This document shows, one piece after another, positions 1 through 11,790 of a stretch of DNA of 64,000 nt. The position numbers and the translations under genes are program-made. Position 1 is the first letter of the stretch. Each line of letters begins with the position of its first letter. Below the pieces are notes generated by a model that was not told the origin of the DNA, ran no database searches, and was given only the letters and a program-made list of their open reading frames with translations. Origin of the DNA: Onthophagus taurus (taxonomy: Eukaryota; Arthropoda; Insecta; Coleoptera; Scarabaeidae); NCBI RefSeq assembly GCF_036711975.1, contig NC_091968.1, forward strand, positions 3,472,001 to 3,536,000. Reading direction: 5' to 3'.

Positions 1-3000
1 ATCCTTCAAGAAATTAATTTTATAGCGAATATTGCAAGTTATCGATGAAAATTGCAACATCGAAAATTTTATCAAAACTTCAAATATTGTTTTCTCAAAA
101 ACTAAATGTTATTTTTCAAAACGTGTTGGTTCATTGGAAAGAGAACACTTTTATTAGCACTTTGGGAAGTTTTCATACTCATATTCCAAGAAATCGATTT
201 TATACGAATTTTTAAAACTTAATCGGCGAAAATTGCAAAATTCGAAAAAATTGTCCATCATTCCAAAAATTTATTTCTTAAGAACTGAAAGTCATTTTTC
301 AAAACGGCTTGTTGCATTAAAAAGAGGATACTTTAATTAATAATTGGTGGTATTTCCACAACGATCCTTCATGAAATGAATTTTATAGCGAATTTTGAAA
401 GTTATCAATGAAAATTGTAACATCGAAAATTTTCTCAAAACTTCAAATATTGTTTTCTCAAAAACTAAAAGTTATTTTTCAAAACGTGTTGGTTCATTAA
501 ATAGAGGACACTTTTATTAGCACTTTGGGAAGTTTTCATACTCATATTCCAAGAAATCGATTTTATATAAATTTTTAAACCTTAATCGGTGAAAATTACA
601 AAATTCGAAAAAATTGTTGATCATTTCAAAAATTTATTTCTCAAAAACTAAAACCGATTTTTCAAAACGGCTTTTTGTATTAAAAAGAGGATACTTTAAT
701 TAATAATTGGTGATATTTCCACAAGGATCCTTTAAGAAATTAATTTTATAGCGAATATTGCAAGTTATCGATGAAAATTGCAACATCGAAAATGTTATCA
801 AAACTTCGAATATTGTTTTCTCAAAAACTAAAAGTTATTTTTCAAAACGTGTTGGTTCATTGGAAAGAGGACACTTTTATTAACATTTTGGGAAATTTTC
901 CTACTCATATTCCAAGAAATCGATTTTATACGAATTTTTAAAACTTAATCGGCGAAAATTACAAAATTCGAAAAACTTGTCGATAATTTCAAAAATTTAT
1001 TTCTCAAAAACTAAAACAGATTTTTCAAAACGGCTTTTTGCATTGAAAAGAGGATACTTTAATTAATAATTGGTGATATTTCCACAAGGATCCTTCATGA
1101 AATGAATTTTATAGCGAATTTTGAAAGTTATCGATGAAAAATGTAACATCGAAAATTTTCTCAAAACTTCAAATATTGTTTTCTCAAAAACTAAAAGTTA
1201 TTTTTCAAAACGTGTTGGTTCATTGGAAAGAGGACACTTTTATTAGCACTTTGGGAAGTTTTCATACTCATATTCCAAGAAATCGATTTTATACGAATTT
1301 TTAAAACTTAATCGGCGAAAATTGCAAAATTCGAAAAAATTATCCATCATTCCAAAAATTTATTTCTCCAGAACTGAAAGTCATTTTTCAAAACGGCTTT
1401 TTGAATTAAAAAGAGGATACTTTAATTAATAATTGGTGATATTTCCACAAGGATCCTTCAAGAAATGAATTTTCAACATAGAAAATTTTATCAAAACTTC
1501 AAATATTGTTTTCTTAAAAACTTAATGTTATTTTTCAAAACGAGTTGGTTCATTGGAAAGAGGATACTTTTATTAGCACTTTGGGAAGTGTTCATACTCA
1601 TATTCCAAGAAATCGATTTTATATACATTTTTAAAACTTAATCGGCGAAAATTACAAAATTCGAAAAAATTGTTGATCATTTCAAAAATTTATTTCTCAA
1701 AAACTAAAACCGATTTTTCAAAACGGCTTCTTGTATTAAAAAGAGGATACTTTAATTGATAATTGGTGATATTTCCACAAGGATCCTTCAAGAAATTAAT
1801 TTTATAGCGAATATTGCAAGTTATAGATGAAAATTGCAACATCGAAAATGTTATCAAAACTTCGAATATTGTTTTCTCAAAAACTAAATGTTATTTTTCA
1901 AAACGAGTTTGCTCATTAGAAAGACGATACTTTTATTAACATTTTCGGATATTTTCACACTCATATTCCAAGAACTGGATTTTATACGAATTTTTAAAAC
2001 TTAATCGGCGAAAATTACAAAATTCGAAAAAATTGTCGATTATTTCAAAAATTTATTTCTCAAAAACTAAAACCGATTTTTCAAAACGGTTTGTTGCATT
2101 AAAAAGAGGATACTTTAATTAATAATTGGTGATATTTCCACAAGGATCCTTTAAGAAATGAATTTTATAGCGAATTTTGAAAGTTATCGATTTAAATTGC
2201 AACCTCGAAAATTTTATCAAAACTTCAAATATTGTTTTCTCAAAAACTAAAAGTTATTTTTCAAAACGTGTTGGTTCATTGGAAAGAGGACACTTTTATT
2301 AGCACTTTGGAAAGTTTTCATACTCATATTCCAAGAAATCGATTTTATACGAATTTTTAAAACTTAATCGGCGAAAATTGCAAAATTCGAAAAAATTATC
2401 CATCATTCCAAAAATTTATTTCTCCAGAACTGAAAGTCATTTTTCAAAACGGCTTGTTGAATTAAAAAGAGGATACTTTAATTAATAATTGGTGATATTT
2501 CCACAAGGATGCTTCAAGAAATGAATTTTATAGCGAATTTTGAAAGTTATCGATTTAAATTGCAACATCGAAAATTTTATCAAAACTTCAAATATTGTTT
2601 TCTTAAAAACTTAATGTCATTTTTCAAAACGAGTAGGTTCATTGGAAAGAGTATACTTTTATTAGCACTTTGGGAAGTGTTCATACTCATATTCCAAGAA
2701 ATCGATTTTATATACATTTTTAAAACTTAATCGGCGAAAATTACAAAATTTGAAAAAATTGTTGATCATTTCAAAAATTTATTTCTCAAAAACTGAAACC
2801 GATTTTTCAAAACGGCTTGTTGCATTAAAAAGAGGATACTTTAATTAATAATTGGTGATATTTCCACAAGTATCCTTCAAGAAATCAATTTTATAACGAA
2901 TTCTGAAAGTTATCGATTAAAATTGCAACATCGAAAATGTTATCAAAACTTCAAATATTGTTTTCTCAAAAACTAAAAGTTATTTTTCAAAACGTGTTGG

Positions 3001-3178
3001 TTCATTGGAAAGAGGACACTTTTATTAACATTTTAGGAAATTTTCATACTCATATTCAAAGAAATCGATTTTATATGAATTTTTAAAAGTTAATCGGCGA
3101 AAATTGCAAAATTGGAAAAAATTGTCGATCATTTCAAAAATTTATTTCTCAGGAACTGAAAGTGATTTTTCAAAACAC
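1..3178. repeat. 363-bp dimeric satellite array, block 1
   Basis: A tandem array of a unit whose start (ATCCTTCAAG or close variants) recurs at 1, 364, 727, 1090, 1453, 1783, 2146, 2509 and 2872. The spacing is 363 bp except for one unit with a deletion of about 33 bp. Each unit is two related halves of about 181 bp: half A contains AAAACGTGTTGGTTCATT and half B contains AAAACGGCTTGTTGCATT. The array is therefore a higher-order repeat built on an ancestral monomer of about 181 bp. Short ORFs inside it are chance readings. It starts before the window, so only its right end is seen. The same repeat returns at about 38400-40013, again just upstream of an anoctamin copy. Confidence 0.95.
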
Positions 3179-3240
3179 ATAGTTGCCGGATATCCGTTCC
3201 ACCACTAATTTACAGTATATATTTATGTATATACAATTTA

Positions 3241-3277
3241 CATAGTTGCAGCTTTCAGACTTCAATCTGCAACTATG
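3241..3277. other. 11-bp inverted repeat (hairpin) upstream of copy 1
   Basis: CATAGTTGCAG and its exact complement CTGCAACTATG are separated by 15 bp. The hairpin lies between the satellite edge and the first anoctamin exon pieces. The satellite edge itself ends in the related text CATAGTTGCCGGATATCC, so this may be the terminus of a decayed element rather than a regulatory site. Confidence 0.5.
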
Positions 3278-3438
3278 CTTTTTTTTCCAAACAGCGACTG
3301 TATTTTATGATAGATAATCTTGTCAGTATGGTCTTTACTTAGCTATGATGTTTACATTAAAATGACAATTTAAGTCAACCATAAACGTCATAAACATAAA
3401 ATAATACTTCAAAGAAAGGGATCAAAAAGAATCTTTTA

Positions 3439-3516
3439 ATGGCCAAAAAGCAATTCGGTGTAATTTTTGAACCTGAAGTGAAAGCACCAGCAGATTTTAT
3501 TTTAATACAAAAGAAG
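3439..3516 (+). pseudogene. Orphan 5' piece of an anoctamin first exon (fifth copy remnant)
   Basis: An ATG opens 26 codons that match the start of the paralogs, with the family motif PEVKAPADFILIQKK (compare VKAPADFILVYKK in copy 4). Homology stops abruptly in A/T-rich simple sequence and the frame ends about 100 bp later. The piece is not needed by copy 1, whose own exon has an ATG at 3716 and a full motif. The opening MAK is most like copy 4. I read it as the remnant of another tandem copy. An alternative 5' exon is less likely, because splicing it to copy 1 would duplicate the motif. Confidence 0.7.
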
Positions 3517-3715
3517 TTAATAATAAAAAATATATATAATATTAATAATAATAAAAAATTTTATTTATTTATTTTAGCACATGGTTTCGAACGTTTTATT
3601 AATAAATTTCTTAATAACTAATACAATTAGTATGATTTAAAAATATTTCAATCAGATTAAGTTAACATATTATTTTAATTTTTTGTTTTTTATTAGTCAT
3701 TTTGTCATTTTAAAA

Positions 3716-6700
3716 ATGAAAACTAAAAAGGCAATCGATCGAGATGAAACGATTTTTCTACCGGAAGTAAAACCCCCGGCCGATTTCATAATCGTGCAAA
3801 AGAAGATAATATCGGAAGCTGCCGAGATGCAAAACAAGAAGTTCATATCGAACTTGAAAAAATCCGGATTGACTGTTGAATATGTTGATGGAGTGAGATA
3901 CACGGATTTAGTTTTTATTAAAATTAAGGCGCCCGATGATGTCTTAAAACGTTTGTGTGGTATTCACGGTTTATTTCCAACGTATCAACATGATAACACC
4001 ATGCCGGAGTATACAAGGTGGCTCAAATGCCTGAAAACAGTTATTTCTTTAAAACCGATTATTCAAGATCCAATATTTCAAAGATGCAGGTTTGTTATTA
4101 TTTAATTCGAATTAAATTGGAGTTAGTTTTTAATTTTTAGTCGTTCTGTGAGGGGGGAAGAAAATGTAACATTTACGAGTTGCGAAAAAATCACTTTGGT
4201 TACGTGTGTTATGGAAAGAACGTCGTATGGAAGTTCAGAATACGAAGAGGGATTAGACAATTTATTAGAGAGTAAGAATTTTGTGGATGCTTATCCTTTA
4301 CATGATGGACCAGCTGAGTGGACTACTTCCGGCCCATTAAATGACAGACAAGTTAATCATTTAAAAAAATCGTATTAAATCTAATTAACTTATTTCTTAT
4401 TAATTTAGATTTTGGCAAGATACTGGGCTAGTTGGTGGATGATATGTAAATTCCAACCGCTTCATATCATTTATAAATATTACGGATCTGAAGTTGCTTT
4501 TCATTACGCTTGGTTAGAATACTACACAAAGCTCTTGTTAATCCCACTTCTTGGTGGAATTATTGTTATTATGATTGGATATTATTATTTATATTTATCT
4601 CCAGAAATGATTGAAAGAGTGTAAGTTATAAAAACATATTAACAAGTTTTATTCCTTTTTATCATTTAACACTGTACAATAATTTTACCTAAACAAAGCT
4701 TCCCTTGTTGGTACAACCGTTCTACTATTCGTGTTATTAAGGAAAAGCTATAATTTCACAAAAGGTGGAAGTCCGGTGGATGGAACTGTGATTATCTATC
4801 TTTTTCAATTTTGCGTCGTAGATCTAAGAAATTAATAGCTGCTGATTACAGACTGATTGCTGTTGGGGAAGCCAAAGAAGATACGGTCGTTTGTTAATAG
4901 CAAAAAGAGTTTTTCATCCGGCATGCCAGCCTCAATGACTTCCATTGATGGAACTATAGTTGACTGGATTACTTATCGTCTGTTTTTGTAGATGGCAAAA
5001 TCGACAGCTCAGTGGTTGCCCATGTGTCTGGAGTTTTGCCGTGGTCTTCTAGCCCTGGCTCGGATGGTATTCCAACTTCATTCTTAAAAGAGTTTGCTAC
5101 TGAGCTGTCAACGCCACTGTCAAAGTCTTTACTTGAAGGTGTTTTCCCAAGTATGTGGAAAACGGCTTTCGTTATTCCAATATTTAAATCCGGTGATAAA
5201 CAGTTGGTATCCTATTTCTACCCTTTCAGCATCCCCAAGGTGTTTGATCGGTGGAGTCTAATCTGTTGTCCTATGTAAACTTTATTCATTCTGCTTTAAA
5301 TGAGAATACTCAGGTTGATCATACTATTCTTGTACAGAAACATATCTATCTAACGTATCTAACAGAAATCAAGCGGTCAGGATTGGTAGCTTTGTATCTG
5401 ATTATTTTTAATATTAATTTTCGTTATTATGAAGATGTTTTGTTGGGGATATTTTCCTTGTATGCATCCCGAATATGTAATAAATAAATCAATAAATAAG
5501 CAAGTTCTAGCATGCAAAAATACCAAGAAAGAGAAAAAAGGTTGTTGGTGTCAGTCGAAATGGTTCTAATTGATTAAAAATATCTTTGTGTTACTCATTA
5601 ACAGCAAGGCATGTTAATAGCATTAAAAAATATGTTTTCCAGAACTTTCAAAAACATGAAATTATGAGAAAAGTTGATTGGTTTGAATCAAAATGGTTCC
5701 AATTGGTTCTAATCTTTCTTATATTTCTCTACTTCTATAAATTCTTTTTACTAGATTACAATTGGGTTCATGCTAGGTTCATAACCCCTTAAATATTGGC
5801 TGATTAAATAAATTATTAACGAGAGAATTAAAATTTATTAATATAATTAATTTTTTTATATCAATTCATCTAATACAGTGAATTTTACTTAACCATTTGT
5901 GTCCCAAGAAGTCAAAAATGTTGAAACTTTGTGACAGAATTAAAACGCTATCAAAATACACTCAGTAAACCCCTTTGGAATCAATTTTAGCAAAATATGC
6001 AATCCCCACATTCCAGGGTACTTGAGTTGCTTTAGCAGAACAATTTTCACAACTTCCTCTTTCTTTTGAATTTGCGCTGACATTTTCGTGGACGCAGTAA
6101 ATTTGAATATTTATTTATCAGACCTGTAGCTACAGAACGACGAAAATCTGATAGAATATTGAGAAAAAACATACTGAGCAAAAACTAACATTTTCGCATA
6201 ATCTAAGTGTCAAAAAGATGCTAATTCAAAAATTCCTGGAAGCCGTGTTTATTGAAATTAAGAAATGAAACTTATTTTAAATTGAAGCTTAAAGCTTTTT
6301 GTTTAAATCGATATATAATAATCGGTCGGTTGGATTGGAAAAATATTGAAAAAAAATGTTGAAACAAAACTTACATTTTCGTATAACCTAAACGTATCAA
6401 AAAAAGATGCTAATTTAAAAATTCCTGGAAGCCGTATTTATTGAAATTTAGGAATGAGACTTGCCCTAAATTAAAGCTCAAAGTCTTCTCTTTAAAATGA
6501 TGTATAATAATTATTGGGTTGGATTGGAAAAATATTGAGAAAAAAAATGTTGAAACAAAACTTACATTTTCGTATAACCTAAAAGTGTCAAAAAAGATGC
6601 TAATTTAAAAATTCCTGAAAGCCGTATTTATTGAAATTAAGGAATGAGACTTGTTCTGAATTAAAGCTCAAAGCTTTCTCTTTAAAATGATGTATAATAA

Positions 6701-9700
6701 TTGTTGGGTTGGATTGGAAAAATATCGAGAAAAAAAATGTTAAAATAAAACTTACATTTTCGTATAACCTAAAAGTGTCAAAAAAGATGATAATTTAAAA
6801 ATTCCTGGAAGGCGTATTTATTGAAATTAAGGAATGAGACTTATTCTAAATTAAAGCTCAAAGCTTTCTCTTTAAAATGATGTATAATAATTGTTGGGTT
6901 GGATTGGAAAAATATTGAGAAAAAGAATGTTGAAACAAAATTTACATTTTCTTATAACCTAAACGTGTCAAAAAAAGATGCTAATTTAAAAATTCCTGGA
7001 CGCCGTATTTATTAAAATTAAGGAATGAGACTTGTTCTGAATTAAAGCTCAAAGCTTTCTTTTTAAAATGATGTATAATAATTGTTGGGTTGGATTGGAA
7101 AAATATTGAGAAAAAAAATGTTAAAATAAAACTTACATTTTCGTATAACCTAAAAGTGTCAAAAAAGATGATAATTTAAAAATTCCTGGAAGGCGTATTT
7201 ATTGAAATTAAGGAATGAGACTTATTCTAAATAAAAGCTCAAAACTTTCTCTTTAAAATGATGTATAATATTTGTTGGGATGGATTGCAAAAATATTAAG
7301 AAAAAAAATGTTGAAACAAAACTTACATATTCGTATAACCTAAAAGTGTCAAAAAAATTCCTGGAAGCCGTATTTATTGGAATTAAGGAATGAGACTTAT
7401 TCTAAATTAAAGCTCAACGCTTTCTCTTTAAAATGATGTATAATAATTGTTGGGTTGGATAGGAAAAATATTGAAAAAAAAAATGTTGAAACAAAACATA
7501 CATTTTTGTGTAACCTAAACGTGTCAAAAAAATATACTAATTTAAAGATTCCTGGAAGCCGTATTTATTGAAATTAAGGAATGCGACTAGCTCTAAATTA
7601 AAGCTCAAAGCTTTCTCTTTAAAATGATGTATAATGATTGTTGGGTTGGATGGGAAAAATATTGAGAAACAAAATGTTGAAATAAAACTTACATTTTCGT
7701 ATAACCTAAACGTGTCAGAAAAAGATGCTAATTTAAAAATTCCTGGAAGCCGTATTTATTGGAATTAAGGAATGAGACTTGTTCTAAATAAAAGCTCAAA
7801 GCTTTCTCTTTAAAATGATGTGTACTAATTGGTGGGTTGGATTGGAAAAATATTGAGAAAAAAATTGTTGAAACAAAACTTACATGTTCGTATAACCTAA
7901 AAGTGTCAAAAAAGATGCTAATTTAAAAATTCCTGGAAGACGTATTTATTGGAATTAAGGAATGAGATTTGTTCTAAATTAAAGCTCAAAGCTTTCTCTT
8001 TAAAATGATGTGTAATAATTGGTGGGTTGGGTTGGAAAAATATTGAGAAAAAAAATTTTGAAACAAAACTTACATTTTCGTATAACCTAAAAGTGTCAAA
8101 AAAGATGTTAATTAAAAACATCCTGGAGGCCGTATTTATTGAAATTAAGGAATGAGACTTATTCTAAATTAAAGCTCAAAGCTTTCTCTTTAAAATGATG
8201 TATAATAATTGTTGGGTTGGATTGCAAAAATAGTGAGAAAAAGAATGTTTTACACTAGCACTATCACTAGAACTAACTTGTAGCACTAGTGTTAGTTGAG
8301 TTTTAATAGTTATTTAGCCTTAGATTGTGTTATATTTTTATTGAACGAAAAGTAGAACTAACTCTAAACCTAAAATCAGAAACATTCAGGTTTAGCCGTA
8401 CGTCTCTTAAGACGGAAACTCATAGTTATCATAAGAACGTCACCTTTTCTAAGCAAAACATTTCCTTTGCAAAACTACCCAATGCCTGTACTATTAAGCT
8501 ATGTTGCATTTTATGTGGAGTTATTCATATATTATGAATTATATGAAATTCCCAGTTTACAAAGTCAATAACATCGAAATATTATAATATACAGTGTGTA
8601 CAAAAAGTATGGAATAATGGTTCTACAGCCTAAACTTCAAGTTATATTAAAGAAAGTTTCAAATAAAAGTTACTTTACACTATTTTCCGCATATCTTGGC
8701 GTAGAAATAAAATAAAAATGATGACGGCAGTCTGAGTTACGACACGGTGGGTGTGTTTTTTAAATGGAACACCCTGTATATTTTAAGGTTTTTGGATTCC
8801 TTTTGAAAAGGTGTTGCAAAATGCCAATAAGGTTTTAATGCTTTAAACTGCATAGTTTTCGAGATATTGAAACTATTATTTAAAAAGGTTTGACGTAGGC
8901 CACTTAGTTTATTTTATTTTAACACTAATGTAAAATTGCATATATTATGGGGATTTTTCGTTAGGAACACAGTTTGTAACGAAGATGTTTGGAGTCGGTA
9001 TAAGCTCCGCCCATCCCTGTGACGTCAAGGCTTAGGTTGTCTATTCCATAATTTGGTTGTCGCTACGTCAAATCTTTTTAAATAAAAGTTTCGATATCTC
9101 GAAAACTATGCAGTTTAAAGTATTAAAATCTTATAGCATTTTGCAACCTTGTCAAAAGAAATCCAAAAACTTTAAACAATACAGGGTGTTCCATTTAAAA
9201 AACACACTCACCATGTCGTAACTCAGACTGCCGTCAAGATTTTTATTTTCTTTTACGCCAAGATATGCGGAAAGTAGTTTCAAGTAACTTTTATTTAAAA
9301 CTTTTTTTAATATAAGTTGAAGTTTAGGCTGTAGAACCATTATTCCATACTTTTTGTACACCCTGTATGTATAATAATAATTATTTTTAGGAGAGAAATT
9401 TGTTTCTCAAAAATGAAAATATGTCCAGAATGTACATTTAAACAATGTTTTTACAAAAATCTTGAGGAATATTGTGATGTGGCAAAATGGTCGTTTATAA
9501 TAGATAATAATTTTACTATAGGTCTCGCTGTTTTTCTAACAATTTGGGGTAAGATATTTAATAACTTAATTATTTTTTTAATACTTGATTAATTAATGAA
9601 TTAATTTTTTTACAGGAACCGTTTTCGTCGAATTATGGAATCGGCACGAAAGCATTTTAGCATACAAATGGAATTTGCACAGATCAGCGGACCAACTTGA

Positions 9701-11605
9701 CGAATTGTATATAAAAAACAATTTCTTTTTCGTATTTTTTAATTGTATTTGGTTTTTAAGGCCTAGTTATAAAATTCGCGTTAAAAATTACAAGAGGTAT
9801 AATAAATTTACTCAGACTGAAGAATATTATACACCTATTTTTAAACGATTAGGATGGTATTTTATTTCAACTACTGTTTGTTTCTTGTTTGTAAGTTTTT
9901 TTTTTTTTGCATTTTTTAATACAACAAAACCTCGATATAACGAACCTGTGGAATAACCCGAGTTGGATTCTATCTATAATAGATAATATTTCGAGGTTTC
10001 ACTGTATCACATTCAAATTTTAAACAATTTATTTAATTTGTAGTTCCTCACTGTAATTATTACGGATGGGTTAATTTGTATCACGGAACATTACGTGGAA
10101 TATTCCATTCACAAATATGAAATATCATGGGCGTTGGATTGGTCGGGCACGATTGTCAAATTTTACAGCGCATTTACAACAATCCTTTTTATGCAGTTAT
10201 ATGCACCAGTAATTTGTTATAACAACATCATATTTATATATTTTTTTAATTTTTATTTGTAGCAATTAGATAGAATATCAGAAAAACTCACCGATAAAGA
10301 GTACCATCGCACTAGGGAAAGATATCTTAATTCGTACCTCTTTAAAAGTTACGTTATGAATTTTGCAAATAGTTACTTAATGTTGATTTATACAGCATAT
10401 TTTAAAGAAATTAATTACACGAATCCTTCAGATTCGGATGTTTATGACGACGTATTTGGTATAGCTGCTGATGTTTGTCCTCCTGGAATGGGTTGTGTTG
10501 CTAGTTTATCAGCAAATGTTACGTTTACTTTTTTGAGAGATTATATCTTAGAACTTATAGTTAATATTTATCGCGTTTTGTAAGATATTTAAAAATTTTT
10601 TTTATTTCGTTTCATTTTCTTTATTTTTGATTAGGAACTTTGTTGGAGCGTATAGAAGGATTAAAAGTGCAAAGAAAGCGAAAGGAGAGTGGAGTAATAT
10701 TCCCCAATGGGAACATGAATATTCTTTAATTCCAGCAAATACACTTTTCCTTGCAGAAAGTTATATGTCAATCGGTTGGTGAAACATTTAAATTAATTAA
10801 CTTAAAATTCACAACGAAATTTGTAGTTTTAGAGTTTGGTTTATTGACATTTTTTATTGCATCGGTTCCACTTCTTCCGATATTAGCAGTAATTAACAAC
10901 CTGATTGAATGTAGACTGACAGCTTATGCACTTGTTAGAAAAACGAGGAGAAATGTTGCGAAGAAAGTTTATGGGATTGCTGGTTGGAGGAGGGTTATGC
11001 TGATAGTCCTAAGACTTTGCTTTTTTATTGGTGTAAAAGACGCTAAGAAATTTAATTTATTTTTCTAAATCTCTTTGTTTAATTAGGGGAGTATAATTGC
11101 TTTTACATCTACATTTGTCGACAGAATGGTGTATTATTTTCAACATGATTATTGTATGAGCGGATTTATTAACCAGTCTATTTCTAGTTAGTGTTTTTAT
11201 AGATTATTAAATATTTTTAAAAATATATTTCATTTCAGTATTCTTAGTTGATGATTACAGCGATAAGATGAAAAACCGATTAAGAGCTGAATATCCAAAC
11301 GTTGAAACTTGTTTTTATACTGGACAAAAAAACAGTTTTAATCATACACAGCCCTACGAAAAATCACATAAATACTACGAACTCCTCGCACTTAGATTAG
11401 TAGTTATTGTTGTTTATATGGTAAAGTAATTCATAGAGCATTAAGAAATAATCAATAATTTCTTTTCCAGCACGTTGTTTATTTTGCCAATAGTATCATT
11501 TCATTTTTTATCCCAAAAGTGCCTACAACAATTAAGGATGCTCTCGCATACGACGATTTTATGAAGAGGACTGGGAAGGCAGCATCAAAACAAGGAAAGG
11601 TTTAA
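3716..11605 (+). CDS. Anoctamin (TMEM16) family protein, paralog 1
   Basis: Predicted multi-pass membrane protein of about 806 residues. Exons: 3716-4089, 4141-4351, 4409-4620, 9391-9548, 9616-9706, 9761-9890, 10044-10208, 10263-10579, 10635-10774, 10827-11032, 11087-11186, 11239-11420, 11471-11605. Exons 1-2 encode the N-terminal anoctamin dimer domain (PEVKPPADFIIVQKK; DGPAEWTTSGPLNDRQ). Exons 3-13 encode the transmembrane core: YWASW and YYGSEVAFHYAWLEYYT before the first helix, cysteine motif CPECTFKQC, IDNNFT and FVELWNRHE around the second helix, CPPGMGC before helix 6, and NNLIECRLTAYAL in helix 8. Ca2+-site positions by comparison with ANO1: helix 6 L and I, helix 7 S and S, helix 8 E627 and T631, so only one acid remains. 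The family includes Ca2+-gated chloride channels and lipid scramblases; the specific activity here is unknown. ATG 3716 was chosen because the upstream reading opens only with TTG. This is the most divergent of the four copies. Confidence 0.93.
4950..5505 (+). mobile_element. LINE fragment, reverse transcriptase N-terminal part (degenerate)
   Basis: Reads VDGKIDSSVVAHVSG, then SSPGSDGIPTSFLKEFA, FPSMWKTAFVIPIFKSGDK and SIPKVFDR. These are the opening motifs of a CR1/Jockey-type non-LTR reverse transcriptase. The frame breaks near 5250, the catalytic YADD region is absent, and the fragment runs out in a tail with AATAAATAAATC. It is a short inactive remnant inside intron 3. The clade assignment is tentative. 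Confidence 0.75.
6031..6192 (-). pseudogene. piggyBac-like transposase C-terminal remnant
   Basis: Nearly identical to 31051-31205, where the minus strand reads SDFRRSVDTGLINKYSN followed by closely spaced cysteines (CENCSAKA, KCTACN), like the cysteine-rich tail of piggyBac transposases. This copy has small indels. It abuts the 190-bp satellite exactly as the second copy does. Confidence 0.55.
6193..8246. repeat. 190-bp satellite array, block 1
   Basis: About 11 tandem monomers marked by CGTATAACCTAAAAGTGTC at about 6388, 6578, 6768, 6958, 7149, 7339, 7513, 7705, 7896 and 8086. Spacing is 190 bp, with one shortened unit. Each monomer also carries AATTCCTGGAAGCCGTATTT and GGGTTGGATTGGAAAAATAT. 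The left border is piggyBac-derived; the right border joins a CTAG palindrome piece. The same monomer forms block 2 in intron 9 of paralog 2. Confidence 0.95.
8247..8545. repeat. CTAG-rich palindrome repeat, decayed units
   Basis: Contains ACTAGCACTATCACTAGAAC and its rough complement, then TTTAGCCGTACGTCTCTTAA. These match the 131-bp palindromic satellite that is abundant at 53240-55830. Only one or two degenerate units are present. Confidence 0.7.
8592..9365. mobile_element. Foldback/MITE element with arms of about 310 bp, TA target
   Basis: Left end CAGTGTGTACAAAAAGTATG and right end CATACTTTTTGTACACCCTG are complementary. Inverted homology continues for about 310 bp on each side around a spacer of about 150 bp. 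TA flanks both ends. No transposase is encoded. The arms fold into a near-perfect hairpin within the pre-mRNA of paralog 1. Confidence 0.9.
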
Positions 11606-11616
11606 TATAATTTAGA

Positions 11617-11622
11617 AATAAA
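11617..11622 (+). terminator. Poly(A) signal of paralog 1
   Basis: AATAAA 12 bp after the TAA stop. It is the only canonical hexamer close to the stop codon. Confidence 0.6.
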
Positions 11623-11790
11623 GTGTTAATTTTTATTAGTAATGTTTCAACAGTGATTGTAATTCATTAAAATTTACTCTCCAAAAATGTATTTTAATTT
11701 TTACTATTTATGGATCATTTTGAACAACCTGATCTAAAATTGCTCAAAACATCTATAAAGTTGCAAAATTGTTCAAACCAGACATTTGAA

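Larger units (their letters stand above)
4621..9390 (+). other. Intron 3 of anoctamin paralog 1 (4.8 kb)
   Basis: The donor GTAAGT follows codon phase 2 and the acceptor TTATTTTTAG precedes exon 4. In order it holds a LINE fragment, about 500 bp with no recognisable feature (5501-6000), a piggyBac C-terminal remnant, the 190-bp satellite, a CTAG palindrome piece, and a foldback element. The other introns of this gene are about 50-155 bp. Confidence 0.9.

Noticed and set aside
2509-2730. 73-codon open frame
   Set aside because: It lies wholly inside the 363-bp satellite; other units have stops at the same place.
7918-8121. 67-codon minus-strand frame
   Set aside because: Chance frame within one 190-bp satellite monomer.
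9152-9361. 69-codon minus-strand frame
   Set aside because: It falls in one arm of the foldback element; the other arm does not keep the frame.
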